A program made the position numbers and the translations under genes. From contig NZ_CP013910.1 of NCBI RefSeq assembly GCF_001507665.1, positions 2,541,501 through 2,605,500 on the forward strand: a stretch of DNA of 64,000 nt, given 5' to 3'. This DNA is from Deinococcus actinosclerus (GTDB lineage Bacteria > Deinococcota > Deinococci > Deinococcales > Deinococcaceae). The notes beneath the pieces are model-generated. The model was not told the DNA's origin and searched no databases. It saw nothing but the letters and a program-made list of their open reading frames with translations. Of the stretch, positions 31,678 to 41,553 are shown one piece after another (positions within the stretch are counted from its first letter, which is position 1; every line of letters begins with the position of its first letter).

Positions 31678-34179
31678 TCACGACGTGCGCCACTCTGCGC
31701 CACTCCACGCGATCCACCCGCCGTCCGGTACGGGATCAGCGGTGACGATCTGCCCGTCCGCCTGCACCGTGGCGGTCAGCATGCCGCCATTGGTGTTCAG
31801 GCGCAGCAGGTACGAGGTCGGCGGGCGGTACCCTGGCGGCAACGTCATGACGGTGGTCCCCGCCCCGGCGTCCTTGTGGGTGTTGCCGCTCATCTCCACG
31901 CGGGAGCCGCGCTTGCTGATCTGTGCGGGTACGTACCCATCCAGGTCGCTCCACCCGGCGGCGTAGGGGGCTGCGATGGTGGTTTCCGCGTCCCCGACGT
32001 TGCCCGCCGCCGCCACCCGCCCCGGCAGGCCGCTCAGGGCGGCCACGATCACCGCGTGGTACATCACGGCGTACCCCGTGCCAGTCGGGTGGTTCAGGGC
32101 GTTCCCGCTCTGCGGCCCGCCGCTCGCGCCCTGCGGTCCCAGCAGCTCAGCGGTGTTGTATACCCCCGCCGCCTGCACCGGGTCGCGCGGGATGATCTCG
32201 AAGCCCAACAGGCGATCCGGCAGGAGGTAGCCGGGGTCATCGGTCCCGACCTGCACAGTCGTCGGCTGGAGGCCCAGGGCGCTGTCCAGCAAGGGCACGT
32301 CCGTGCTGTTGTGCGTGAGGCGCAGGCGCGTACCCTCGGCATACAGGTAGATACTCTGCCCCGCTCCGGCCCAGGTGCCGCCGCCTGCCAGTGTCTGTGC
32401 CCAGGAGTGCCCGCCCAGCACACGGCCCGCGCCACCCGCAGAGGGAGACTCGAACACCTGCACCGTGTGACCCGTCCACTGCACATTGATCTGCCCCCAC
32501 CAACCGATGCGAACTTTCACGTTCAGAATTTGCGTGTCCGATCCGAACACGGCAAACGCGCGAATCTCGCCGTCCATGAACTGCGCCGCGTCGCGCTGCA
32601 TGTAGCCGGTGCCGCTCCCCGTGCGGGTGTAGGTGCCGTCGCTCTGCCGCGCCCAGCTCGCCACGCCACTGTCCGTCCAGCCCACGAGGCCCGCGCCGAT
32701 GGTCAGCCACGCGCGGCTCGTGCGGGTCTCGGGGTCCAGGCCGTACATCTGCACGTTGCTGAGGCGGTTGACATCCGCCACCGGCAACCCCCGCGCCCGC
32801 GCCACGCCGCGCTGCATGGTCCCCATGCCGCGCATCTGGTGCGGCGTTTTGGGGTAGTTCGCTGCGGGCATCATGGGCGTCACGATGAGCACGTCCGGGG
32901 CCAGCCCCTGCCACGTCCACCAGTTCGCGCCAATGGTGTCCAGCACGTTGGTCAGGTAGGCGCGCTGCACGAAGTTCTGGTCCCCGTTCGCGTCGCTGTC
33001 CTGGTTCATCCCGCACGCCAGGACCACGAGGTCCGCGCCCTGTTCCTGCGCGATCTGCTGCCAGGACTTCCCGACGTTCGCGGCGGCCCACGGGCGGTCC
33101 CCGGCGCTGCGCGGCCCGAAACCCAGGTCGATGTTGGCCGGTTCAGTCGCCTGCGCCTTGTAGTTCGGATCGTTGAAGTGCTCGATGCGGCGCTGGCCCA
33201 GCGCGAGATTCACGACGCGCACCCGGTTCCCGAAATGCTGTTCCAGCCACCTCGTGAGCCGTCCGGCGTAGGTGTCCTCCAGGCCGTACCCGATCTGGTC
33301 CGCACCCTCACTGATGCTGTCCAGCAGGATCAGGACGGTCACGGTGTCCGTGGTGGTGGCGAGGCGCAGGGCCGTGCGCCGGTACGCGCCCGGCGTGGCC
33401 GCCTGGGCGTCCGTGATGATCTGCGCGTGGAGGCTGCTCGCCTGTGGCGCACCCCGCAGCGCCACGCCGTACCCGGTGTCCGCCCAGGTGCCGCCCTGGA
33501 CGCGCCACACGGTGCCCGTCTCGGCCACGAGGTACTGCGTGCCTGCCGCCTGTCCGCCCGGCAGGGCCGCCACGGTATCCACGCGGCCTGTCAGATCGGT
33601 CTGCGCCACGAGGTACGCGCTGGTTTCCGCGAGGTTGCCCAGGGCCGCGCCGACGGGTGCGAGCCCCTGAGCGACCTGGCCCGGGATGGCCGTCAGGGCC
33701 GCCTGCGCGTCCTGAGTAGCGGACTGCGCGTCTGCCAGGGCCGTCTGCACATCCCCGATCAGATCGGTGAGTTGCTGTGGGGTGGTCCAGGCCGGCGGGT
33801 CGATCTCCACCCGCAGATCCAGCACACCCTCACTCGTCTCAACGGGCAGCCGGCGCACCTCGAACGCCTGAGCCGCGCCACTTGGGTACCGGAGGGTCCC
33901 CGCAATGATCAGGACTCCCTCCGGCGCTGGATCGCCCTGCTCGAATCGCGCGGCGGCCAGCGGGATGGGCGAGAGGGGCGGGGTTCCCGTGTCGAGCAGC
34001 CACGTCCCGGCCAGCAGGTCACCACTGGCCGGCCAGTCGTAGCGGATGGGGTACTCACCCGTTCCCAGTCCCGCCACGGCCCCACCGGCGTAGCTGCGGG
34101 TGTAGCGGACAGTGCCGGTGATGCTGGGCCGCTGGGCGGGGTCGGTGGGTACCCGTGGGGCACCGATCAGGTTCGTCAT
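31678..34179 (-). CDS. tail tip/fibre protein with SGNH hydrolase domain
   Basis: The 833-residue protein has an N-terminal BppU-like baseplate domain (about 1-135, with PSITGTVRYTR), a coiled-coil segment (about 140-175), and an SGNH/GDSL esterase domain in the middle (about 280-480): block I VLILLDSISEG, block III LACGMNQDSD. A concanavalin-like beta domain follows, and a fibre-like C-terminus. SGNH domains in phage tails remove acetyl groups from surface glycans. It is probably the receptor-binding depolymerising protein. AGGAG precedes the ATG. Confidence 0.78.
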   Translation of the reverse strand: MTNLIGAPRVPTDPAQRPSITGTVRYTRSYAGGAVAGLGTGEYPIRYDWPASGDLLAGTWLLDTGTPPLSPIPLAAARFEQGDPAPEGVLIIAGTLRYPSGAAQAFEVRRLPVETSEGVLDLRVEIDPPAWTTPQQLTDLIGDVQTALADAQSATQDAQAALTAIPGQVAQGLAPVGAALGNLAETSAYLVAQTDLTGRVDTVAALPGGQAAGTQYLVAETGTVWRVQGGTWADTGYGVALRGAPQASSLHAQIITDAQAATPGAYRRTALRLATTTDTVTVLILLDSISEGADQIGYGLEDTYAGRLTRWLEQHFGNRVRVVNLALGQRRIEHFNDPNYKAQATEPANIDLGFGPRSAGDRPWAAANVGKSWQQIAQEQGADLVVLACGMNQDSDANGDQNFVQRAYLTNVLDTIGANWWTWQGLAPDVLIVTPMMPAANYPKTPHQMRGMGTMQRGVARARGLPVADVNRLSNVQMYGLDPETRTSRAWLTIGAGLVGWTDSGVASWARQSDGTYTRTGSGTGYMQRDAAQFMDGEIRAFAVFGSDTQILNVKVRIGWWGQINVQWTGHTVQVFESPSAGGAGRVLGGHSWAQTLAGGGTWAGAGQSIYLYAEGTRLRLTHNSTDVPLLDSALGLQPTTVQVGTDDPGYLLPDRLLGFEIIPRDPVQAAGVYNTAELLGPQGASGGPQSGNALNHPTGTGYAVMYHAVIVAALSGLPGRVAAAGNVGDAETTIAAPYAAGWSDLDGYVPAQISKRGSRVEMSGNTHKDAGAGTTVMTLPPGYRPPTSYLLRLNTNGGMLTATVQADGQIVTADPVPDGGWIAWSGAEWRTS

Positions 34180-34187
34180 GGGTCTCC

Positions 34188-34622
34188 TTAAGCGAGCGGG
34201 ACGGGGTTGCCGTCCGCGTCCGTGAATTCGTGCTGGTTGCTGTACAGGCGCAGGCGGATGCGGTACCCGTTGCCCGTCGGGGCGCGGGTCACCACGCGGA
34301 TTCGGTACACGGGGAGGGAGAGGTCACCGAACTGCACGCTGGTCGCCACCTCGATGTCCGAGAGCAGGCCAGCCAGTTCGCGGGCCAGGGTGCGGCGCGT
34401 CCAGAGTTCCCCCTGGGGCGGCTGCACGTAGCAGTCCAGTTCGATAGGGACGTAGATGCGCTGCCCGCTGCCGGCCAGTTCGCTCGTCTCGCCGTCCACG
34501 CTCTGGATGAGCCGCTCGGCGTACTGATGCTGCCGTTCGATGGCGTACGCCTTCACCAGCACGCGCGGGGCGCGCAGGGTCGGGCCGAGGAGCACGAATC
34601 GGGTGACGTCCTGCCCGGTCAC
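34188..34622 (-). CDS. phage tail protein, small
   Basis: The 144-residue protein is mostly beta (VLLGPTLRAPRVLVKAYAIE; VPIELDCYVQPPQGELW). It starts at a GTG overlapping the stop codon of the tail hub gene and lies between that gene and the fibre, so it is a tail-tip component. Function is unknown. Confidence 0.65.
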   Translation of the reverse strand: MTGQDVTRFVLLGPTLRAPRVLVKAYAIERQHQYAERLIQSVDGETSELAGSGQRIYVPIELDCYVQPPQGELWTRRTLARELAGLLSDIEVATSVQFGDLSLPVYRIRVVTRAPTGNGYRIRLRLYSNQHEFTDADGNPVPLA

Positions 34623-36124
34623 GCGCCCCTCCGGATCGCCAGCCGGATCGCGCGGGCCTCGTCGTCCTGCCCGTCGCTGCCCAGGCGGGCCAGGGTCACG
34701 CCGTACTGGTCCAGGGTGTACTGGTACTCCCACGCACCCGTCTCGCCCGTCACGTCACCGTCTGGGCTGCCCGTCACGGTCAACTGCGGACGCGGCGGCA
34801 CCAGCCCCCGCAGTTCCACCTCAGTCGGCTGGTAGTACGGTGGCTGCAGGTAGCTCTCCGCAACACGCTGGGCGGCGTCGTCATCCACCACCAGCAGGGT
34901 CAGTTCGTAGATCCACATGCTGATCGTCGGTGTGGGCGGATTCGCGTAGACGCTCGTCTCCAGCCCCACCGTGGTCGGCCATGTGGCGCCGTCCATCGAC
35001 GCGTCCGGCGGGACGATGGCCGTGATGGTGGTCCGCCCGTTCGTGGTGGACAGGTTGACCTGCGCGTCGATGTTCGAGCCCCGGCGGACCAGGACCGCGA
35101 GGTCCCAGGCGCTGGCCGCGTTGTACTGCGGCACTTCGTACGTCATCCGGAAGCCCACGCAGCGGCCCGCGAACTGCTCGAGCAGCACTGCCCAGCCGTA
35201 CCCGATGGGCACGACCGCGTACGAGTCCGGGTTCCCGTCCGAGACGTTCTCGGGGGTCTGTACGGGGGGTGGGGTGCCGCCGACGAGCTGGGTGTACACG
35301 GTGGGCGGCAGGGACTGACTCCGCACCACGCTGACACCCTCGGGTGGTTCGACGGCCTGGGACGCGCCGTACAGGGTGTGATCGGCGTGCGTGGCCGTAG
35401 TGGTGACGGTGCGGGGCAGGTACCCGGGGCTCAGCTGTCCGTCGCCTGGGAGGCTGGGGGCACTGGCGATGCGCAGCACGGCCTGCGTGCAGGCATCCGC
35501 GCCCTGCACACGGAGCCGCTGCCAGCGCTGCCCGGCGTACGGCACGGTGAGAGGCGCGGCATTGGCCGGGCGGAAGAACACGCGGCCCAGCACGTCCACG
35601 TCCCAGATGCACCCGGCGGACTTCGCCAGTCCGGTCAGCGTGTCCAGCAGGGTCGCCGTGGGGCTGTAGAACGTCGCCAGGGTGGGGCCAGTGTCGGTGC
35701 CGGTCCCGTCCCCGATCAGCGCGGCGCTGTACGTCACGCCGGGCGGGCACAGGCGGCCCAGGATGTCCCGGACGATGGCGTACACGCCGGCATTCCGGTA
35801 GACCTTCCCGTCCATCAGGGCTCGTTTCAGGATCTCGCGCCCGCCGAGAATGACCTGCTCTTCCACGTCGGGCTGCTCGATGTGGCTGGGTTCAGGCACC
35901 GTGCCGTAGTACCAGGGCGTGCCGTTGATCGTGAGTTGCACGATGTCCAGCGGGCCGAGGCGCAGGCGCTGGTTCATGGCACGCAGCACGAGTTTCACAC
36001 AGCCCCCGTGCGGGCTGAGTGTCCAGGCGAAGCCGTCGTCGATCCCCTTGAGCACGTCCAGGTTCGTCACGAGGCGGGGCGGCCCGCTCTTGTTCGCGGG
36101 CCAGATACTCATCGTCCAGGCCAT
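34619..36124 (-). CDS. phage tail/baseplate hub protein
   Basis: The 501-residue protein follows the tape measure gene in transcription order, the place of distal tail and hub proteins in siphophages. The N-terminal half (FAWTLSPHGGCVKLVLRAMN; LGPLDIVQLTINGTPWYYG; ILGGREILKRAL) resembles Dit/Tal hub folds. The C-terminal half carries beta-rich, possibly carbohydrate-binding segments. GAGGAGG precedes the ATG. Confidence 0.7.
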   Translation of the reverse strand: MAWTMSIWPANKSGPPRLVTNLDVLKGIDDGFAWTLSPHGGCVKLVLRAMNQRLRLGPLDIVQLTINGTPWYYGTVPEPSHIEQPDVEEQVILGGREILKRALMDGKVYRNAGVYAIVRDILGRLCPPGVTYSAALIGDGTGTDTGPTLATFYSPTATLLDTLTGLAKSAGCIWDVDVLGRVFFRPANAAPLTVPYAGQRWQRLRVQGADACTQAVLRIASAPSLPGDGQLSPGYLPRTVTTTATHADHTLYGASQAVEPPEGVSVVRSQSLPPTVYTQLVGGTPPPVQTPENVSDGNPDSYAVVPIGYGWAVLLEQFAGRCVGFRMTYEVPQYNAASAWDLAVLVRRGSNIDAQVNLSTTNGRTTITAIVPPDASMDGATWPTTVGLETSVYANPPTPTISMWIYELTLLVVDDDAAQRVAESYLQPPYYQPTEVELRGLVPPRPQLTVTGSPDGDVTGETGAWEYQYTLDQYGVTLARLGSDGQDDEARAIRLAIRRGA

Positions 36125-36134
36125 GGGGCCCTCC

Positions 36135-39100
36135 TCAGGTGTTGATCAGGCGGTAGGCGAGGCCCACCACGCCGCGAGTTCGCTGACTGCCGGGGGCTTC
36201 GGAGGTGTTGATCGTGATGCCCTCAGTGACGAGGCGCTGCATGTACTCCCCAGCGGTCAGGATCATCTGCGCGCCCTGGTACAGGGTGCTGGCCCATTCC
36301 GGCGCGGCCGTGACCGTGACTTGTGAACTCGGGATGCTGACCAGGTTGTTCGAGGTGCTGGCTGCGCCACCGGTTGGCGTGGCGCTGCTGGGAGTGCTGC
36401 TGGTGGGCGTAGCGCTGGCGCCGCTCTGGCTGATCTTGCTGGCGAGCCCGGCCGCAATACCGGCAATGGCCGCAGCAGCAGCGAGTGCCGCAGCTGCCCC
36501 GACGAAGTCGAATGACCCGCCCTTGATGATCGCCATGGCGATCGCCTGCGCTTGGTACGCCGCCACCGCGATGGCGATCTGCTTGACGATGCCCAGCACC
36601 ATCACGGCCGTGTTCCGGATCACGCCCTGAGCCGTGTCCAGCGAGCCGTCGACGAGTCCTTCGAAGGTCTTGCTGATCACGTCCACGAGCCCCTGTGTTG
36701 CCGTCTTGAACAGGTCCAGTTGCTTCAGGCCCGTGTCGAACCCGGCGATCTTGAGCGTGACGTTGATCTCACGGTTCTGAATCTCGGCCAGCACCGCATT
36801 GAACTCCGCGACGTTCTCGCTGGCCCGCGCGGCATCCAGTGCGGCCTGAAGCTCAGCGGCACTCATGTCCTTGAGGGTCTCGGTCCACTCCTTGAACCCG
36901 ATGGTGTTCAGGTTCGCGACCCAGGTCGCGTGAGCGTCCGCTGCGGCCTTCTCAGCGGTGGCCTGGTCGGTCTGGATGCGGGTGATCTCGGCGCCGATCA
37001 CGGTATACCGCTCGCCCTCACCGTTCTGCAGGGCCTGCGCCTGCGCCGCCTTGAGCTGATCGACCGTCAGGCCTTTCAGCGTCGCGCGGTATTCCTCCTG
37101 GCGCCGCGTGGCTTCCAGCTGCGCCTCGGTGCGATCCTTCCAGGCCTGCGCCTCGGCGCTCAGGGCTGTGCGGGCATCGACCGCTGTGGCCGCCGTGGTC
37201 GGGGTGGCTGCTGGGCGGGCCGCCACCGGTTCAGGCGTTCCAGTGGGGCGCGTGCCCAGGGCCGGAGCGGGGGTGTCGCTCATGGCGTCCGGCTGGGCCG
37301 CCCGGAACTGCGCGCGTGTCCAGAGCGCGTCGAAATTGTCCAGCAGCGTCTGAGCTGCCCGCGCCGCCTTGCCGGTGCCTTTCGACAGGTCGGTGAGGTA
37401 GTCCAGGAACCCGTTGGACTTCGCGTCCACACCCTGGGCCGCCAGCTCGGCCAGCTGCCCGGTCAGGAAGTCCACGGTGATCCGGGCGTCATCGGCCGCT
37501 GCCTGTTCCGCCTGGAGGTTCTCGACGATCTGGGTGCGGCGGTCGTTGGCGAGCTCGATGGCGCGGGCCGTGATCCGGTCCTCTTCCGCTGCGGCCTCAC
37601 GGCGGTGCGTGAGGGCATCGGCGTACACCCGTTCAATGATCGCTGCTGCTTCCGGGGCGTACCGCTTGGCATCCTCGAGGGCGGCCTGCACGTTCGCCCG
37701 GATGTCCGCCACGCTCTTGCCCGTCACAGCTGCGAGGCTGCGCACCAGCCCCAGGTCGCCCGCCCCGAAACTCTGGCGGTACGCGGCGTCCGTGAACCCC
37801 TGCGGGTCACGCCGGGCCGCACTGTTCGCAGCGGCGATCTGGGCGTCTGCGAGGTCGCTGACGGCCCGCGCGGTCTCCTCTGCCCGGCTGCGTTGCTCGG
37901 CCAGCACGGCGTTGAAGCGCTGCTGATCCCCGGCACTCTTCGCGGCACTCGCCTGGGTCGCCAGTTGCGCGTCGGTCAGGCTGCCCAGGCCGGCCACGTA
38001 CGCGTCGAACTTCAGCCCGTCCGTGATCGCTCGGCGGTTCGCGGCGAGCTGATCAGCCTGAGCCTTCGCGGCCTGGGTGGCCTTCTCGGTGGCAGCGGTT
38101 GCTGCCTGTTCCCGGCGTTCCAGCTCGGCCTTGATCGCGTTGTACTTGTCGGCCTCGCCGGCCGTGCGGGCAGTGGCCTGAGCCGCTTCCAGCTGAGCGG
38201 TCGTGGCGCTCTTCAGACCGTTCACCCAGGCGTCCATGCGGATGGCCTTCTCCAGTTCCGCGCGGGCCTTCTGGGTCTCGGTCAGGACGCCCTTCGCCAT
38301 CTCGGCAGCGGCCTTCTGAACCACCGGACTCTTGTCCGTGATCCCGTTCGCGAGGCCCTGAGCCGCGTGCTCACCCTGGATGTAGGTTTCCTTCGCGGGG
38401 CTCTGGATGCGGAGCTTTTCCTTGATCCCCTTGATCACGCCGCTCGCGAGGTTCCGGGCGGCCTCGATGACCCGCCCCGCGCCCCCCTCGATGCCACCGA
38501 TCAGGCCTCGGATGATGTTCGCTGCGGCGTCCGCCATCTGGGGCGCCAGCTGGCGGATCAGGCCGAGGATCGTCGAGCCCATGTTGCGCACCTGGCGCAC
38601 CACGAACACCACGCCGTCCTCGAAGATGCCGCGCAGGGCATTCACGGCGCCGGCCATGTCGCCGCGCAGCAGGGCGCTGACGGCGTTCACCACGCCCGTC
38701 ACGACCCGCACGATGAGGTTCAGGGTGTTCCCCACCGATGCCACGACGCCCGTGATCAGGGGAGAGATGGTCGTCAGCACAGGCCGCAGCACCGTCTCCC
38801 AGAGCGTCCGGATCAACCCGAACACACCTGCGAACAGCGGTCCGATGGCCTGCACGACCGGGCGGAACGTCGCTACGGCCCGCTCGATCTGCGGCCCGAA
38901 CTCAGTGGCAAACTGGCCCGCCACCTGCCGACCCTGGCGGAAGCCATCCACCAGGAAGCGCACCACGTTCGTCACGACCGGCCCCAGTTGGTTGATGGCA
39001 GCCTTGACGCTCGGCATGGCCTCGTTCGCCAGGTCCAGCAGCAGGTCACCGATCGGTTGCAGCTGAATGAGCACCTGCCGCCACGCCGTCTGGAACACGC

Positions 39101-40250
39101 TGCCCAGGGTGTTCGTGGCGTCCTTGACGGTCTGGGTCGTGCCGCGCAGGTCACCCATCTTCGTCTTGGTCAGGTCGATGTTCAGGATCAGGCTGCCCAG
39201 GTCCTCACCGGCGCCCTTGAAGATCTGGCTGATGATCGCCATGCGCTCGGTTTCGCTCTTGACGCCCTTGAGCTTGTCGATGATCAGCTGGAACGCCTGG
39301 GTCTGGGTCAGGGTGCCGTTGTCGATCTGCTGGGTGAGCTTCGCCTGATTGATCCCGAGGTCAGCGAACGCGCCCACCATGCCCTTGCTGGTGTCCGAGA
39401 GGCTGAACCCGAATTCCTTGAAGGCGTCCGCCACTTTATCGGTGCCGAGGGCCCCCTTGCCCAGCCCGGATTCGAGCGTGCTGAAGAACTCGCCAGTGCT
39501 GGCCTTGGCCTTCTCGAACTGCGGCGAGTATTCCAGGATGCTGTCCAGGAAGTCGCCGCTCTTGTTCAGGCCGCGCTGGAATCCGGCGGTCACGAAATCC
39601 ATGGCCTCCGTCGCGCTGGCGCCGGTGCTCTTCATGACAGCGGAGACAGCCTGAGCGACCTTCGCCTGATCTTCCTGGAAGCGGTCTGCGATGGCGACAC
39701 TGCCTTCCGTGACGGCCTGCAGGTCGGTGTCGCTCAGGCCTTTGATCTCGCGGCGGACGTTCGCCACGGCGTTCTGCGCCTCAGCGAGACTGCCGGTCCA
39801 GTTGTTGCCGAACACCTTCTTGGCGACTTCGCCCAGGCGCTCGGCCTCCGTCCCAGTGACGCCCAGGGACGCCTGCAGGTCCACGACACCCTGCCGGGCC
39901 TGCTGCGCGAAGTTGATAGGAGCGGCTACCCCCTGAATGAGCACGGCTGTCACTTGAGCAATTGCCTGAGTTGCGATTCCTACCAGCCCAGCCGAAGCGC
40001 CCGCCACTGCACCAGTAAGTAGGCTGCCAAACTTGTTCCCTGCACGTCCGCCACTCTGACCAATGGCGTCTTCCGCTTTCGCTACCCCTCGGCTTGCCTC
40101 ACGGTCAAAGTTCCCACCGAATCCCGCGCCTGAGCGTTGACCAGAACGCTCGGACTCCTGCTCAAGTTCGCGCAAACTACGTTCCGCCTGATGGGTGCGG
40201 ACTTGCACGTCTATCCACACCACATCAACTTCCCCGCTGCCATCCGTCAT
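36135..40250 (-). CDS. tail tape measure protein
   Basis: At 1,371 residues this is the largest phage gene. It is alpha-helical and rich in Ala, Gln and Glu, with heptad-like tracts (TEKATQAAKAQADQL; TVDQLKAAQAQALQNGEG) and a hydrophobic region near residues 1280-1320 (FDFVGAAAALAAAAAIAGIA). The N-terminal region has the phage-tail TMP signature (FQEDQAKVAQAVSAVMKSTG; AMDFVTAGFQRG). It sets tail length and reaches the host membrane. Repeated QLxAAxxxAxxxG units appear four times (about 665, 810, 1105, 1195). ATG 40250 is preferred to a GTG two codons earlier. Confidence 0.92.
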   Translation of the reverse strand: MTDGSGEVDVVWIDVQVRTHQAERSLRELEQESERSGQRSGAGFGGNFDREASRGVAKAEDAIGQSGGRAGNKFGSLLTGAVAGASAGLVGIATQAIAQVTAVLIQGVAAPINFAQQARQGVVDLQASLGVTGTEAERLGEVAKKVFGNNWTGSLAEAQNAVANVRREIKGLSDTDLQAVTEGSVAIADRFQEDQAKVAQAVSAVMKSTGASATEAMDFVTAGFQRGLNKSGDFLDSILEYSPQFEKAKASTGEFFSTLESGLGKGALGTDKVADAFKEFGFSLSDTSKGMVGAFADLGINQAKLTQQIDNGTLTQTQAFQLIIDKLKGVKSETERMAIISQIFKGAGEDLGSLILNIDLTKTKMGDLRGTTQTVKDATNTLGSVFQTAWRQVLIQLQPIGDLLLDLANEAMPSVKAAINQLGPVVTNVVRFLVDGFRQGRQVAGQFATEFGPQIERAVATFRPVVQAIGPLFAGVFGLIRTLWETVLRPVLTTISPLITGVVASVGNTLNLIVRVVTGVVNAVSALLRGDMAGAVNALRGIFEDGVVFVVRQVRNMGSTILGLIRQLAPQMADAAANIIRGLIGGIEGGAGRVIEAARNLASGVIKGIKEKLRIQSPAKETYIQGEHAAQGLANGITDKSPVVQKAAAEMAKGVLTETQKARAELEKAIRMDAWVNGLKSATTAQLEAAQATARTAGEADKYNAIKAELERREQAATAATEKATQAAKAQADQLAANRRAITDGLKFDAYVAGLGSLTDAQLATQASAAKSAGDQQRFNAVLAEQRSRAEETARAVSDLADAQIAAANSAARRDPQGFTDAAYRQSFGAGDLGLVRSLAAVTGKSVADIRANVQAALEDAKRYAPEAAAIIERVYADALTHRREAAAEEDRITARAIELANDRRTQIVENLQAEQAAADDARITVDFLTGQLAELAAQGVDAKSNGFLDYLTDLSKGTGKAARAAQTLLDNFDALWTRAQFRAAQPDAMSDTPAPALGTRPTGTPEPVAARPAATPTTAATAVDARTALSAEAQAWKDRTEAQLEATRRQEEYRATLKGLTVDQLKAAQAQALQNGEGERYTVIGAEITRIQTDQATAEKAAADAHATWVANLNTIGFKEWTETLKDMSAAELQAALDAARASENVAEFNAVLAEIQNREINVTLKIAGFDTGLKQLDLFKTATQGLVDVISKTFEGLVDGSLDTAQGVIRNTAVMVLGIVKQIAIAVAAYQAQAIAMAIIKGGSFDFVGAAAALAAAAAIAGIAAGLASKISQSGASATPTSSTPSSATPTGGAASTSNNLVSIPSSQVTVTAAPEWASTLYQGAQMILTAGEYMQRLVTEGITINTSEAPGSQRTRGVVGLAYRLINT

Positions 40251-40302
40251 ATTCACCTGCCTTTCCCAATAGAAAGGGCGGCCATTAGCCGCCCGAAGCT
40301 TT

Positions 40303-40899
40303 TTAAGGTGGGGTCAAATCTTGAAACGTAAATCTCTCTGGCATGAATTCCCAAGGCATCTTTGCATGCTTGCGCGCATTGCAATCCCAACAGGACATGA
40401 CTATGTTGGACGATTCATTTTTACCCCCCCTGGAAAGTGGTATCCAATGCTCAACCACTCCCTTTGCAAGACTTGTCTGATTTAATTTGATGCCGCAGTA
40501 GTAGCACTTACCCTCCTGAGCTTTGTATTTGAGGTGTATGTCTATTCCGGTGATTCGGCCACGAACTCCGTACCTCAGCGCCCTTCTTGCCTGAGATTCA
40601 GCAACACGATTTTCCCGATGACGCGCATAGCTAAGACGGCCCAGCTCTTTTGAACGCTCTGGGTTGCGGCGACGCCAGTTTGATGATTCGACCCTAGCTT
40701 TATCCTTCCTTCTGGACTTTGAAATCTTGTCATACGACCTGTAACGCTCAGGGGCAGCATCCTTCAACTCTTTCCTTCTCGCCGCATCGCAAGGTTTGCA
40801 TCTACCTTTGTAGATTGGCTTAGCTTTGCCCCAGCGAGATATAGGAAAGTTTTCGATTGGCAAAATTTGCTTGCAGCGGGTGCATTGCTTCTCAGTCAC
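40303..40899 (-). CDS. HNH endonuclease with N-terminal zinc motif
   Basis: The 198-residue protein has an N-terminal zinc knuckle (CTRCKQILPIENFP, then CKPC), a long basic helical linker, and a C-terminal HNH nuclease: CYYCG, VEHWIPLSRGGKNESSN, CWDCNARK. The WEFMPERF tail matches the neighbouring HNH gene. It begins at a GTG overlapping the upstream HNH gene by eight bases. The DNA is more AT-rich than the tail genes, which suggests a homing-type acquisition. Confidence 0.85.
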   Translation of the reverse strand: MTEKQCTRCKQILPIENFPISRWGKAKPIYKGRCKPCDAARRKELKDAAPERYRSYDKISKSRRKDKARVESSNWRRRNPERSKELGRLSYARHRENRVAESQARRALRYGVRGRITGIDIHLKYKAQEGKCYYCGIKLNQTSLAKGVVEHWIPLSRGGKNESSNIVMSCWDCNARKHAKMPWEFMPERFTFQDLTPP

Positions 40900-41212
40900 G
40901 ACGGCACCCCGGCGCGAAACGAGCTGGGCGGTACTCCCACGGCATCTTGCTTCCCTTGTCTCGGTTGCACTCTGGGCAGGCGCAGACAATGTTGGTCATC
41001 ATGTTCGTACCTCCCCGGCTGAGTGGAATGAAGTGATCAACTTGGAACTTGCGCGGACCATCGATTTCAAGCACTTCGCCGCAGTAGTGGCAAAGACCCC
41101 CCTGCTTGGCCCGCCGGATGTCCACATCTCCCTTGTCGAAACTGCCAACCGCGCCGACTTTCTTGGCGCGGCGGCGGTGACGACTCTTGTAGGGGTCACC
41201 GCCGCGCAACAT
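40892..41212 (-). CDS. HNH endonuclease, small
   Basis: The 106-residue protein is an almost minimal HNH domain: CHYCGEVLEI, FQVDHFIPLSRGGTNMMTN and CPECNRDKGSKMPWEYRP. It shares the HFIPLSRGG and MPWE signatures with the next gene, so the two are tandem relatives. The ATG overlaps the upstream stop codon (TGATG). Confidence 0.85.
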   Translation of the reverse strand: MLRGGDPYKSRHRRRAKKVGAVGSFDKGDVDIRRAKQGGLCHYCGEVLEIDGPRKFQVDHFIPLSRGGTNMMTNIVCACPECNRDKGSKMPWEYRPARFAPGCRRD

Positions 41213-41553
41213 CAGGCGGCCCTACTCATGGGGTAGGAGGATCGAACTCCCTCCCGGTCAAAGCAACCCGCCTTGTAGTCCTTGTGGACTTCCGCCCCGA
41301 TCTGCCGGAGTTGTTCCTCAAGGTCAATCACGCCCGGCAGGTGGCCCCACGTGGGCAGCCACACCGTGACCGCCTGACGGATCAGGAACCCCAGGTGGTC
41401 ATACGCGGCGGTGTACAGCGCGTGGCGGTGCGTGCAGCGCGGGCAGTGATGCTCGGTGAACTGCTCGTTCACGAACGCCAGCACGCCGTCCGGTGCGCCG
41501 CACATGTCGCACGGCCCCAGAAGGGGCAGGGGGTGAGCCTGCCCCCCGGTCAC
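41212..41553 (-). CDS. zinc-ribbon phage protein
   Basis: The 113-residue protein carries two Cys pairs (CDMCGAP and CPRCTH, about residues 15-40) expected to bind one zinc, then a helical part (LYTAAYDHLGFLIRQAVTVW; LEEQLRQIGAEVHKDYKAG). The family is not recognised. It starts at a GTG overlapping the stop codon of the 85-residue gene and leads into the HNH pair. Confidence 0.6.
   Translation of the reverse strand: MTGGQAHPLPLLGPCDMCGAPDGVLAFVNEQFTEHHCPRCTHRHALYTAAYDHLGFLIRQAVTVWLPTWGHLPGVIDLEEQLRQIGAEVHKDYKAGCFDREGVRSSYPMSRAA

Noticed and set aside
36552..40022. 1,156-codon plus-strand frame
   Set aside because: Antisense of the tape measure gene; no ribosome-binding site or domain.
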